64,000 bases of DNA from Saccharopolyspora elongata (GTDB taxonomy: Bacteria > Actinomycetota > Actinomycetes > Mycobacteriales > Pseudonocardiaceae): positions 1 to 64,000 of the forward strand of contig NZ_SMKW01000046.1 in NCBI RefSeq assembly GCF_004348985.1. Direction: 5' to 3'. Each line of letters opens with the position of its first letter. The stretch's first letter is position 1. Below, piece by piece: positions 56,075-64,000 of the stretch. Made by a program: the position numbers and the translations under genes. Below the pieces are notes generated by a model. The model was not told where the DNA came from, searched no databases, and worked only from the letters and a program-made list of their open reading frames with translations.

Positions 56075-56260
56075 TCCAGCGAACTTGCGACCATCGGTGC
56101 CGCAGATCGAACCGTGCGGCTGTGGAGCGCGGCGGCGGCCAGGTGCATCACGGCCTTGCGCACCGATTCCGCGTTGAACGAGATCGCGTGGTTCCCGGAC
56201 GCACCGCGCATCGCTGTCACGAGCCCTGTCGGTCTGTACGTCTTCCAACTCGCCGTCTGA
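56075..56260 (+). pseudogene. C-terminal fragment of a WD40-repeat protein
   Basis: A 61-codon open tail reading LATIGAADRTVRLWSAAAARCITAL ... GLYVFQLAV, i.e. one to two WD40 blades with the RTVRLW motif, ending in a proper stop. The frame is open upstream but contains no further blades, start or signal, so this looks like the end of a large WD40/NACHT-type gene whose 5' part was lost. Confidence 0.55.
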
Positions 56261-56295
56261 TGCGCGCGCCGCGCCAGAACTCCCGGCTCGGCGTC

Positions 56296-56739
56296 TTACC
56301 GGCAGGCGTCGATCAGCCGTGCCAGCAGGCCGTGCGGGTCTCGGAGGACTCGGATCCCGTCCAGGACCACCTTCTTCGTTCCACTGTCCACCTCGGGTGT
56401 CGTGGCAGCCCATTCCGGTGTCGTGAAGTTCAACTCCACCGCCAGACCCGTTTCGCGATGGCGGAGTCGCCGTTCGTGCACCACGCCCCACTGCTTCGCG
56501 CGCAGCGGCGGCAGTTCCAGCGTTGCCGGGAAACCGTCAGTGCTCTCGAGATAGTCCGAGACCTTCGATGTCACCACGACGATGTCGACGTCCGACTCCG
56601 CAGTCGCAGCACCGGGTTCTCGCGCATACGAGCCCACTAGGGCGACCGCCTGGACATCGATCCGCCCGTCAGCCCAGGCCCGCAGTTCCGCCGTCACCTC
56701 CTCGACCTGGGCGCTCCGGTCGGCGCTGCCGTCGTCCAT
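56296..56739 (-). CDS. Nucleotidyltransferase-domain protein (MNT-like)
   Basis: 147 residues. The active-site pattern GSYAREPGAATAESDVDIVVVT gives the paired Asp and the third acidic residue follows (VELNF). Such minimal nucleotidyltransferases act alone or as antitoxin partners; no HEPN partner gene is adjacent. ATG 56739 with GGGAGG upstream. Confidence 0.68.
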   Translation of the reverse strand: MDDGSADRSAQVEEVTAELRAWADGRIDVQAVALVGSYAREPGAATAESDVDIVVVTSKVSDYLESTDGFPATLELPPLRAKQWGVVHERRLRHRETGLAVELNFTTPEWAATTPEVDSGTKKVVLDGIRVLRDPHGLLARLIDACR

Positions 56740-56978
56740 GGCACCTCCCATGAGATCCGATGCGGCACCCATTCCGGCCACTGCGCAGCCTATGCGGAAA
56801 GCAAACCGCCCGAACCCGGTTCTCCACTCACCGTCAACCGGGATCCCGGTTGAGGCGGCCAGGGGCCTTCCCACCGCCGCGAAACCGCCGTCGCGGAACG
56901 GCACTACCGTGGACCGGAAGGAGGCCGCCGCTGCCTGACCCTCGGCGCCGACCTCGGGGTTCGTCCGGTTCCGGGGTG

Positions 56979-57011
56979 CCGGAGCAAAACCGTAAACATC
57001 CCGTAAGCCGT
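56979..57011 (+). promoter_or_regulatory. Triple 11-bp direct repeat, candidate SARP box
   Basis: Three tandem 11-bp units starting CCGGAG (56979), CCGTAA (56990) and CCGTAA (57001). Repeats of heptamers at exactly 11-bp spacing are the known signature of SARP/AfsR-family binding sites. Located 62-94 bp upstream of the RibD-C gene. The rest of 56740-57072 shows no gene. Confidence 0.65.
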
Positions 57012-57072
57012 CCCCGCGAAGCTTTCAGCACACGACGACGGCCGGACGGCCCACCCGAAGGGAACGCAAGCG

Positions 57073-57633
57073 ATGCGCAAGTTCAAGCTCCAGGTCCAGA
57101 CCACCATCGACGGCTACATGTCGGGCCCGAACGGCGAGATGGACTGGATGACGCTGCCGTGGAGCGAGGACCTCGCCTCCTACATCGAGGCGCTCAACGA
57201 GCCGATCGGCACGATCGTGCTGGGCCGCAAGCTCGCCGAGGGCTTCATCCCGCACTGGGCCTCGCAGCCGGCGGACGAGGCGCAGGAGGGCATCGACCGG
57301 ATCAACAACACGCCGAAGGTCGTCATCTCCACCACGCTGACCGAATCGCCGTGGGAGAACACCGTCGTCGCGAGCGATCTCGTCGAGACGATCCGCGAGC
57401 TCAAGGCGCAGCCGGGCGGCGACATCATCGCCTACGGCGGTGGCGCGCTCGTCGCGAGCCTGATCGCCGAGGGCCTGCTCGACGAACTGCACCTGATCGT
57501 CAACCCGACCGCGATCGGCGCCGGCCTGCCGGTCTTCGGCGCCACCGGCTCGAACCAGCAGTTCGACCTCGTCGCCGCGACGCCGTTCGAGTGCGGGATC
57601 GTCGCACTGCAGTACGCGCCGAAGAAGTCCTGA
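57073..57633 (+). CDS. RibD C-terminal/dihydrofolate reductase-like protein
   Basis: 186 residues: strand-rich DHFR-like fold (KFKLQVQTTIDGYMSGPNGEMDW; GTIVLGRKLAEGF; GGGALVASLIAEGLLDELHLIVNPTAIGAGLPVF). Standalone members of this family are of unknown substrate, probably NADPH-dependent reductases. Preceded by the SARP-like box and convergent with the AfsR-like gene; a paralogue lies at 62673. Confidence 0.83.
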   Translation: MRKFKLQVQTTIDGYMSGPNGEMDWMTLPWSEDLASYIEALNEPIGTIVLGRKLAEGFIPHWASQPADEAQEGIDRINNTPKVVISTTLTESPWENTVVASDLVETIRELKAQPGGDIIAYGGGALVASLIAEGLLDELHLIVNPTAIGAGLPVFGATGSNQQFDLVAATPFECGIVALQYAPKKS

Positions 57634-57654
57634 GCGATGGCCCGGATGCCGGGC

Positions 57655-60600
57655 TCAGACGGGATCCAGCACGTCGGCGTTGCCGGCGGCGACCATGAGC
57701 GCGCGGGCCTGATCGGTGGTCAGGCCGCGGCCTTCCGCGTGGGCGGCGTCGAACGCGGCGCCGCCCATCGCGGTGCGCGCGATGTCGGCGACGCGGTCGA
57801 TATCGGGTCGTTCGGCGGGCAGCAGCGGCATCCCGGTGACATCGCGGAGGGCCTCGGCGGCGCCGAGCAGCCGGGCGGCGGTGTCGTGCTCGCCGAGTGC
57901 CGCCGCGGCTGCGGCTGAGCCGCCGAGTGCGAACGCGGCGTCGCGCGGGGCCTCGATGCGCTGGGCTCCGTCGAAGGCACGAAGGTGTTCGGCCATGGCG
58001 GCGGCCGCTTCACCTCGTTGTTCGAGGACGTAGCCGAGTTCGACCTGGAGCATCGGCAGGAACAGCGGCGTTTCCGGGCCGTCGGCGTTGAGCGCGAGCA
58101 GTTCGCGGAGGTGCCGTTCGGCGTCGTCGGGCCTGCCGTCGCGGCGCGCGGTGAACGCGAGCACGATCGTTGCGAACAACCGGCCGGGGTCGTGGCCGTG
58201 GTCGGCGGACAGCACCAGCACCTGTCCGGCGAAGTCGCGGGCCCGGTCGAACTCGGCGTGCTGCATCGCGATCCAGCCGAGCCAGCCGAGGTGGGAGGTC
58301 ACCTGGCCCCACATCTCCAGCTCCTGCGCCAACACCAGCGCCTCGCGGTGGATCTCGGCGGCGCCGGCGAGATCACCGGTCAGCTCGGCCAGGCCACCGA
58401 GCCATTCGGCGGCCTGCAGCCGGCCCCAGCGATCGCCCAGCTCGGCGAACGAGCGAGCCGCCTCCTGCGCGTGCCGCGCCAATGCGTCCACATCGGCGCG
58501 GCTGTGCGCCGATTTCGCCAGCGCCAGCTGGATGGTCGCCACACCCCAGCGATCGCCCAGCTCGCGACACGTCGAAAGCGTCTGCTGCACGGTCGTTTCC
58601 AGGTCCTGCTCGTCGCCCGAGTCCAATGCGGACAGGGTGAGGATCACCTCGGCGCGGGCGCGCGCGGGCGGATCGTTAAGCGCGGACAGCGCCGCCGAAA
58701 CCTCGTGCCGGCGCGACGCGGCATCGTTGAAATCGCCCTGCTGGAAGGCGAATGTGAGGCGCCACGCCAACACCGGTGCCCGGTGCCGCGCGCTGCCGCC
58801 CAGTTCGAGCGCGGCATCGACCCAGCGGCGCGCCAGGCCGGACCGACCGCGCAGCAGCCAGTACCAGGCGAGCGCGTGCACCAGCCGGAGCGCCGAGTCG
58901 GCGTCGGCGTCCCGCACGAAACCGTCCAGCGCCGCACGCAGATTCGCGTCCTCGGCGTCTAGACGGCGCAGCCAGCGCTGCTGATCGGCGCCGTGCAGCT
59001 CGGGTTCCGCGCGCTCGGCCAGCGCCAGGTAGTACGCATGATGTGCGTGCCGCGCCGTCACGTCTTCGCCTGCCTCCGCCAAGCGGTCGAGGCTGAACGC
59101 TGTCACCGATTCCAGCAGCCGGTAGCGCCGCCCGCTCTGCTGCACCAGCGACCGATCCACCAGCCGCGCGACGACATCGGCGACCGCCGCGGCGTCGAGG
59201 CGGCCGTCCTCCCCGACGGATGCCGTTGCGGCGCAGACGGTTTCGGCGGCTTCGAGGGTGCATCCGCCCGGGTGGATCGCGAGGCGACGGAGCACCGCGC
59301 GTTCGGTGTCGTCGAGCAGTCCCCAGCTCCAGTCGATCATCGCCGTGAGCGTTTGCTGCCGCGGCGGGGCGCCGCGGTGACCGGTGGCGAGCAGCCGGAA
59401 CCGGTCGTCCAGCCGGGAGACCATCTCGTGCACGTCGAGCGCGCGAACCCGGGTCGCGGCCAGTTCCAGCGCCAGCGGAATCCCGTCGAGCCGCCGGCAC
59501 AGGGTCGCGACCGCATCGGCGTTGTCGGCGTCCAGCGCGAAGCCGCGGGCGCTCGCGCGGGCGCGGTTCACGAAGAGCCGGACCGCGTGCGACTGCGCGA
59601 GATCGTTGAACGAGGTGTCCGCGGCGGGCACGGACAGCGGTTGCAGCGGCACGATGTCCTCGCCAGGCAGGCGCAGCGGTTCGCGGCTGGTCGCCAGGAC
59701 GTGCAGGTTCGGCGCCGCGCCCAGCAGGTGCTCGGTCAGGTCCGCGGCGTGGTCGACGACGTGCTCGCAGTTGTCCAGCACCAGCAGCAGGTGCTTGTCG
59801 GCCAGCGCTTCGCCCAGTGCTTCGACGGCGTCGGCGGGCCCGTCCTCCGCGGCGCGGATACCGATGACCTGCGCGACCTCTTCCGCGAGCCAGCCGGCCT
59901 CGTCGGTCGCGGTCGGCTGCAGCGGCGCCAGCTCGACCAGCCACGTGCCGTCCGGGAACCGGTCGGCCGCGCTCGCCGCCGCGGCCAGCGCGAGCCGGGT
60001 CTTGCCGACGCCGCCCGGCCCGGTGAGGCTGACCAGCCGCGATTCGATGATCGCGCGGCCCAGCTCGCCGAGATCGGTGTCGCGGCCGATCAGCTCGGTG
60101 CGCTGCGCCGGGATGTTGCTGGTGCGCCGGCGAACCACCTGTTGCGGTCGCGGCGCGGCGAGGGCGGGATCCTGCGCGAGCAGCGACCGTTGCAGCTCGA
60201 CCAGCTCCGGGCTCGGGTCCACGCCCAGTTCGTCGGCCAGCCGCCTGCGCAGATCCTCGTAGCCGTCGAGGGCCTCGGCCTGGCGTCCGGCCCCGTAGAG
60301 CGCCCGCAGCTGGGCTGCGCGCAGGCGTTCGCGCAGGGGGTGTGCGGCGACGAACGTCGTGAGATCTCCCGCCACCTCGCGGTATTCGCCCAACGACAGC
60401 CGCGCCTCGGCGAGTTCTTCGACGGCCACCAGGCGCAGTTCTTCGAGCTGTGCGATGGCCGCCTGCGTGAAGGCCGCGTCGCGGAAGTCGGCGAAGGCTG
60501 GCCCCCGCCACAGGCCGACCGCCTCCGCGAGCACCCGGACCCGGGTCGCGGTGTCGGAGGTTTCGCGGGCGTCGGCCAGCAGCGCGCGGAAGCGCAGGGC

Positions 60601-60900
60601 GTCGACGTCGGCGGTGGCCAGGCGGTAGCCGGGCGGCGGCGACACCACCAGATCCCGGCCGCCGGGCTCGGCGTCCTCCAGCGCGCGCCGCAGCTGCGAG
60701 GCCTTGGCCGCCAGCGTGCCCGCGGGATTGCCCGGTGAATCCTCGGCCCAGATGTCGTCCACCAGCCGGTCCGCGGACACCGGCTGGCCGGCGTCGACGA
60801 GCAGATCAGCCAGCAGGGCACGCACCTTCGCACCCGGCACGGGCACGACGGCGCCGCTGTCGGTCCACACCGTCAACGGGCCCAGCACACCGAAACGCAT
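57655..60900 (-). CDS. AfsR/SARP-type regulator with NB-ARC ATPase domain
   Basis: 1081 residues: OmpR-type DNA-binding winged helix (about 1-95), BTAD (95-250), NB-ARC ATPase with Walker A TGPGGVGKTR and Walker B LLLVLDNCEHVVD, then a long TPR-rich helical part. A pathway-specific activator class that binds direct heptamer repeats. Leaderless ATG (TAAGCT -10 six nt upstream on the minus strand). Flanked on both sides by matching boxes at 56979 and 61059, implying it activates both neighbouring transcription units. Confidence 0.87.
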   Translation of the reverse strand: MRFGVLGPLTVWTDSGAVVPVPGAKVRALLADLLVDAGQPVSADRLVDDIWAEDSPGNPAGTLAAKASQLRRALEDAEPGGRDLVVSPPPGYRLATADVDALRFRALLADARETSDTATRVRVLAEAVGLWRGPAFADFRDAAFTQAAIAQLEELRLVAVEELAEARLSLGEYREVAGDLTTFVAAHPLRERLRAAQLRALYGAGRQAEALDGYEDLRRRLADELGVDPSPELVELQRSLLAQDPALAAPRPQQVVRRRTSNIPAQRTELIGRDTDLGELGRAIIESRLVSLTGPGGVGKTRLALAAAASAADRFPDGTWLVELAPLQPTATDEAGWLAEEVAQVIGIRAAEDGPADAVEALGEALADKHLLLVLDNCEHVVDHAADLTEHLLGAAPNLHVLATSREPLRLPGEDIVPLQPLSVPAADTSFNDLAQSHAVRLFVNRARASARGFALDADNADAVATLCRRLDGIPLALELAATRVRALDVHEMVSRLDDRFRLLATGHRGAPPRQQTLTAMIDWSWGLLDDTERAVLRRLAIHPGGCTLEAAETVCAATASVGEDGRLDAAAVADVVARLVDRSLVQQSGRRYRLLESVTAFSLDRLAEAGEDVTARHAHHAYYLALAERAEPELHGADQQRWLRRLDAEDANLRAALDGFVRDADADSALRLVHALAWYWLLRGRSGLARRWVDAALELGGSARHRAPVLAWRLTFAFQQGDFNDAASRRHEVSAALSALNDPPARARAEVILTLSALDSGDEQDLETTVQQTLSTCRELGDRWGVATIQLALAKSAHSRADVDALARHAQEAARSFAELGDRWGRLQAAEWLGGLAELTGDLAGAAEIHREALVLAQELEMWGQVTSHLGWLGWIAMQHAEFDRARDFAGQVLVLSADHGHDPGRLFATIVLAFTARRDGRPDDAERHLRELLALNADGPETPLFLPMLQVELGYVLEQRGEAAAAMAEHLRAFDGAQRIEAPRDAAFALGGSAAAAAALGEHDTAARLLGAAEALRDVTGMPLLPAERPDIDRVADIARTAMGGAAFDAAHAEGRGLTTDQARALMVAAGNADVLDPV

Positions 60901-60965
60901 GAACGCAGCTTATAGAGCCTGTTTCCAGACTTGCTCTGCGTGGCGGTCCGGGTGGCGGGGCGGCG

Positions 60966-61020
60966 TTTTCGCGCGAAACCGTCATCGGCAGGCATGGCGG
61001 ACGCCGTTTTCGCGCGAAAA
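60966..61020. repeat. Paired palindrome, TTTCGCGCGAAA type, locus 3
   Basis: Cores at 60967-60978 and 61008-61019, centres 41 bp apart. The spacer lacks the GCGTGAGG element found at the other loci. It lies between the AfsR-like gene and the divergent lipoprotein operon. Confidence 0.72.
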
Positions 61021-61058
61021 CGGCGCGCAACCCGACCGTCCACCGACGCGCACCTGGG

Positions 61059-61091
61059 CCGGAAGGCGACCGTAAACAATCCGGAAGGTGC
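61059..61091 (+). promoter_or_regulatory. Second triple 11-bp direct repeat, candidate SARP box
   Basis: Units CCGGAA (61059), CCGTAA (61070) and CCGGAA (61081) at exact 11-bp spacing, 52-84 bp upstream of the lipoprotein hydrolase. Matches the box at 56979 in unit size, number and core sequence. Confidence 0.68.
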
Positions 61092-61142
61092 CGCGCGCAC
61101 TGTGGTGACAACAAAGCGAACACCGCAAAACAGGAGATCACC

Positions 61143-62054
61143 ATGAAGCGCATCGCCCTCGCCCTCACCGCCGGAATCGCAGCCACCGCGCTGCTCACCG
61201 GGTGCGGCGCCGCCGATGCCCCGGCCCAACCGGCCGCCACTGCGACTCCGGGCGCGTACGCCGATGTCAACGGCCTGCACATGTACTACGAGCGGTACGG
61301 CACCCCGACCGACCAGCCGCCGCTGGTGCTGTTGCACGGCGCCCTGTCCGGCATCAGCACCGACTTCGGGCAGCTGATCCCGGAGCTCGCCAAGACCCGC
61401 GAGGTCATCGCCGTGGAACAGCAGGCCCACGGCCGGACCGCCGACATCGACCGCCCGCTCCGCACGTCGCAGATGGCCGAGGACACCGTCGCGCTGCTGC
61501 GGCAGATCGGCGTCCAGCGCGCCGACGTCCTCGGCTACAGCATGGGCGCCGGGGTGGCGCTGGAGATCACGCTGAAGCACCCGGACCTGGTGCGCAAGCA
61601 GGTGCTGCTCTCCGGTGGCCTGGGCGTCGACGGCATGCACCCGGGCGTGCTGGACGGGATCGCGGAACTGCGCCCGGAACACCTGCACGGATCGCCGTTC
61701 CACGCCGACTACCTGAAGAACGCGCCGCGCCCGGAGGACTTCCCGCAGCTGGTCTCCCGGGTCATCGAGTACGACATGAACCCGGCCCCGTCGGTGTCGC
61801 CGGACGCCGCCCGCACGGTCAAGGCCCCGACGCTGACGGTGATCGGCGACTCCGACATCGTCCGGCCCGAGCACGCCGTCGAGATGTTCCGGCTCTTCGG
61901 CGGCGGCGTCATGGGCGACACCCCCGAAGGCCTGCCGAACGCACAGCTGGCGATCCTGCCCGGCACCTCGCACGTCACCGCGCCGCACCGCCCCGAGCTG
62001 CTGCTGCCGATGATCCCGGCCTTCCTCGACGCGCCCGTCAAGGAAACCCGATGA
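61143..62054 (+). CDS. Alpha/beta-hydrolase lipoprotein
   Basis: 303 residues: signal with lipobox LLTGC (Cys21), then alpha/beta hydrolase fold (LVLLHGALSG; GYSMGAG nucleophile elbow with Ser; GTSHVTAP supplying His). Extracytoplasmic esterase, haloperoxidase-like or lactonase; substrate unknown. Overlaps the next gene by ATGA and stands first in the SARP-box operon. Confidence 0.82.
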   Translation: MKRIALALTAGIAATALLTGCGAADAPAQPAATATPGAYADVNGLHMYYERYGTPTDQPPLVLLHGALSGISTDFGQLIPELAKTREVIAVEQQAHGRTADIDRPLRTSQMAEDTVALLRQIGVQRADVLGYSMGAGVALEITLKHPDLVRKQVLLSGGLGVDGMHPGVLDGIAELRPEHLHGSPFHADYLKNAPRPEDFPQLVSRVIEYDMNPAPSVSPDAARTVKAPTLTVIGDSDIVRPEHAVEMFRLFGGGVMGDTPEGLPNAQLAILPGTSHVTAPHRPELLLPMIPAFLDAPVKETR

Positions 62055-62632
62055 CGGGCTGGCTGCGGATCGCGATGATCACCGGATCCACCCGGGCGGG
62101 CCGCTTCGGCCCGCTCGTGGCCGACTGGTTCGGCGGCCGCATCGGCCGCCGCCGCGACCTGGAGCTGGACCGCATCGACCTCGCGACCGCCGGCCTCCCC
62201 GACCAGCTGACCGAGCCCGGCGAAGAGGTTCCCGCTCCCGTCCGGGAGCTGGGGGCCCGGCTGGCGGCCGCGGACGCGTTCGTCGTGGTCACCCCGGAGT
62301 ACAACCAGAGCTTCCCGGCCGCGGTGAAGAACGCGATCGACTGGTTCGACGCCGAATGGGCCGCCAAGCCGGTCTCGATCGTCGCCTACTGCCGCGACGC
62401 CGAAGGCGGCCAGGCCGCCGCGCAGCTGCGGCAGGTGTTCGGCGAGCTGAACGCGGTCCCGATCCGCCGCACCATGACCATCCGCAACGCCTGGCAGCGC
62501 TTCGGCGCCGACGGCAGCTGGCCGCGCCGCGATCCCGAGCTCGAGGAATCCGTCAACGCGGTGCTCGACCAGCTCACCTGGTGGGCGAACGCCCTGCGCG
62601 TCGCCCGAACCGCGAGCCCCTTCGTCCAGTAG
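62051..62632 (+). CDS. NADPH-dependent FMN reductase family protein
   Basis: 193 residues of the flavodoxin-like NAD(P)H:FMN reductase group (ITGSTRAGRFGPLVADWF phosphate loop; VVVTPEYNQSFPAAVKNAIDWF). Supplies reduced FMN or reduces quinone-like compounds. Its start overlaps the hydrolase stop (ATGA). Confidence 0.83.
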   Translation: MTGWLRIAMITGSTRAGRFGPLVADWFGGRIGRRRDLELDRIDLATAGLPDQLTEPGEEVPAPVRELGARLAAADAFVVVTPEYNQSFPAAVKNAIDWFDAEWAAKPVSIVAYCRDAEGGQAAAQLRQVFGELNAVPIRRTMTIRNAWQRFGADGSWPRRDPELEESVNAVLDQLTWWANALRVARTASPFVQ

Positions 62633-62672
62633 CACCTTCCAGCCATTCGCATCCAGACCTTGGGAGAACATC

Positions 62673-63221
62673 ATGAGGAAGTTGATCGAGTCGACGTTCG
62701 TGACCCTCGACGGGACCATCTCGGCGCCGGAGCAGTGGGGCCCGCCGTACTGGGATTCCGAGCACTCCGCCCACGCCCACAAGCTGCTGTTCGGCGCCGA
62801 CGCACTGCTGCTGGGCCGCGAGACCTACGAGTCGTTCGCGCAAACCTGGCCGGCTATGGACGACGAGTACGGCAAGCGGATCAACGGCATGCCCAAGTAC
62901 GTCGCCTCCCGCACGCTGCAGAACTCCGAAACCACCTGGAACGCCACCATCCTGGGCGGCGACGTGGCCGCGGAGGTGGCGGAGCTGAAGCAGCAGCCGG
63001 GCCAGGACATCCTGAAGTTCGGCACGGGCGTGCTGGACCACACGCTGCTGGAGCACGGGCTGGTCGACGAGCTCCACCTGTGGCTGTTCCCCGTCATCGC
63101 CGGTAGCGGGCAGCGGATCCTGGACGGCCTCGTGACCACCCACCTGACGCTGGCCGAGACCACGACATTCAGCAGCGGCATCGTGGTGGCCGTCTACGAA
63201 CCGAAGTCGGGCGCGATGTGA
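62673..63221 (+). CDS. RibD C-terminal/dihydrofolate reductase-like protein, paralogue
   Basis: 182 residues, same family as the gene at 57073 (STFVTLDGTISAPEQW; ADALLLGRETYESFAQTWP; FGTGVLDHTLLEHGLVDELHLWLFPVIAGSG). The two share the probable SARP-controlled promoters on either side of the AfsR-like gene. Preceded by TTGGGAG; 41 nt after the FMN reductase, with which it may work. Confidence 0.82.
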   Translation: MRKLIESTFVTLDGTISAPEQWGPPYWDSEHSAHAHKLLFGADALLLGRETYESFAQTWPAMDDEYGKRINGMPKYVASRTLQNSETTWNATILGGDVAAEVAELKQQPGQDILKFGTGVLDHTLLEHGLVDELHLWLFPVIAGSGQRILDGLVTTHLTLAETTTFSSGIVVAVYEPKSGAM

Positions 63222-63236
63222 AAGCGCCACCACCCC

Positions 63237-63278
63237 AACGGATGTGGGTGCCTTCCGCGGCGGGCACCCACATCCGTT
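63237..63278. terminator. Perfect 16-bp hairpin downstream of the operon
   Basis: Arms AACGGATGTGGGTGCC (63237-63252) and its complement (63263-63278) with a 10-nt loop, starting 16 nt after the stop codon. Probable terminator, of the same U-tract-less type as 1-72 and 19585-19629. Confidence 0.65.
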
Positions 63279-63310
63279 CCTCGTCTCGTGCCGTGCCCAC
63301 GTGGCGCGCC

Positions 63311-63370
63311 GATTTCGCGCGAAATCAGCGCCTTGCGTGAGGGTGAGGTGGCGATTTCGCGCGAAATCGC
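63311..63370. repeat. Paired palindrome, ATTTCGCGCGAAAT type, locus 4
   Basis: Cores at 63312-63325 and 63354-63367 with flanking A/T (ATTTC-GCGC-GAAAT), centres 42 bp apart; the spacer contains GCGTGAGG, as in locus 1. Lies in the convergent gap before the DUF899 gene. Confidence 0.75.
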
Positions 63371-63498
63371 CAACGCCGCCGGGCTCCTTCGGGAGGAGCT
63401 TGCCCGCAGTCGTCGGCGAAACGAGCCCAAGGGGCCGTTCGCATCGTCCAGACCGCCCGCACCCAACACCTTTTGCCGACGCCGTCGACGAAGGCGCG

Positions 63499-64000
63499 TC
63501 AGTGGTGGCCGTGCCGGCCGAGGGTCTCCACGGGGGTCGCGCCGGGGCGGGTCCACTGCGGCACGGGGCGGCTGGTCGGGCCCCAGGTGGCGTTCCCGTC
63601 GGCGTCCGTGCGCCAGTACCAGCAGATCGGCGAACCATGCCCGCCGACCGGCGAGCCGGCCTGAGGGGCCTCGGGCCATCCCTCCGGATTGTCCTCCCAC
63701 GCCTCGCGGCGGCCGTAGGGCGTCATGTCGAGCAGGCCGAGGGACCCGTTGACCGGCTCGTTGCCGCGGCTCGTCGTGGAGTAGGTGAGGAACACGCGGT
63801 CGCCGTCGCGCAGGAAGCAGGTGATGTAACCCATGTCGCCGCCGACCGGCTCGTCCACGCCACGCACCGAGTACCAGGGCTCGGTGTAGCCCATGAACTC
63901 GACGTAGGGGGCCACTTCGTCCCACCGGCCCGTGGTCAGGATGGCGAACGAGACGCCGCGGGCGTTGAGGTAGACGGCGTCCTTCAGGTGCCAGGCCGTG
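63499..64000 (-). CDS. DUF899 (thioredoxin-like) protein, 5' end outside the window
   Basis: About 167 residues are visible, starting in mid-frame at the window edge: HLKDAVYLNARGVSFAIL ... MGYTEPWYSVRGVDEPVGGDMGYITCFLRDGDRVFLTYSTTSRGNEPVNGSLGLLDMTPYGRREAWEDNPEGW. This matches the DUF899 family (thioredoxin-fold, unknown role). The N-terminus lies beyond 64000. Confidence 0.8.
   Translation of the reverse strand, partial: TAWHLKDAVYLNARGVSFAILTTGRWDEVAPYVEFMGYTEPWYSVRGVDEPVGGDMGYITCFLRDGDRVFLTYSTTSRGNEPVNGSLGLLDMTPYGRREAWEDNPEGWPEAPQAGSPVGGHGSPICWYWRTDADGNATWGPTSRPVPQWTRPGATPVETLGRHGHH

Noticed and set aside
56075-56260. Complete small WD40 gene
   Set aside because: No start codon with a ribosome site and too few blades; it is only the end of a larger gene.
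56296-56739. Toxin-antitoxin pair with the nucleotidyltransferase gene
   Set aside because: No HEPN-type partner gene is adjacent; the neighbours are a WD40 remnant and a RibD-C gene.

Overview
This window is chromosomal DNA from a high-GC actinomycete, most likely of the Pseudonocardiaceae (Saccharopolyspora or Amycolatopsis-like). That placement is an inference from GC-rich codons, GTG starts, TANNNT -10 boxes 6-8 nt before leaderless starts, AfsR/SARP and F420-type genes, and steroid-ring catabolic genes. I see no rRNA, tRNA, CRISPR array, insertion sequence or phage genes.

Region 1 (1-2.6 kb) holds a DHA1 drug-efflux gene, divergent from an XRE/MmyB-type regulator. Region 2 (2.7-21.8 kb) is the main module, a steroid-ring catabolic cluster. 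A nine-gene minus-strand operon (hsaD, kstD, kshB-like, hsaE, hsaG, hsaF, hsaA, hsaC, delta4-(5alpha)-ketosteroid dehydrogenase) diverges from hsaB. Next come an IclR regulator, an F420-type oxidoreductase with two NTF2-fold proteins, two hydroxysteroid-type short-chain dehydrogenases, a DHA2 exporter and a lipoprotein lipase. The 3alpha-hydroxysteroid dehydrogenase plus delta4-(5alpha)-dehydrogenase suggest entry of reduced 3alpha-hydroxysteroids, which are then desaturated, ring-opened by HsaAB/HsaC/HsaD and finished by HsaEFG to pyruvate and an acyl-CoA. The oxygenase partner KshA is not here. A recurrent operator, TCCCG-N5-CGGGA, sits in the promoters of this module and probably defines the regulon of the resident IclR protein.

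Region 3 (21.9-29.4 kb) has a FadR-type regulator, a GAP-family membrane protein, a heme-peroxidase group (catalase-like protein, DyP peroxidase, 190-residue unknown), the remains of an aldo/keto reductase and of a LysR regulator, and a threonine synthase-like enzyme. Region 4 (29.5-32.7 kb) is an orphan KdpD kinase with a small membrane protein and no kdpE or kdpFABC. Region 5 (32.7-40.4 kb) is a polyamine/GABA-type module: cache protein, GntR repressor, aminoaldehyde dehydrogenase and a PotABCD-type ABC importer, with unusual AT-rich inverted repeats inside the operon. Region 6 (40.6-47.1 kb) has a LysR regulator, sdhCAB and gnd. Region 7 (47.2-54.6 kb) holds a PaaK-like adenylating enzyme coupled to a TetR regulator, a TetR/GNAT pair, a hypothetical protein, and a CoA-transferase/HMG-CoA-lyase-type pair beside an IclR regulator. 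Region 8 (54.7-64 kb) has small genes, then an AfsR/SARP-type regulator between two promoters that each carry three 11-bp-spaced CCGKAR units. Those promoters drive RibD-C/dihydrofolate-reductase-like genes, a lipoprotein hydrolase and an FMN reductase. A DUF899 gene runs off the right edge.

Two families of paired pseudo-palindromes built on a TTTC-N4-GAAA core recur between genes: GCGC-centred pairs spaced 41-42 bp at four loci, and CATT/AATG-centred pairs spaced 24 bp at two loci.
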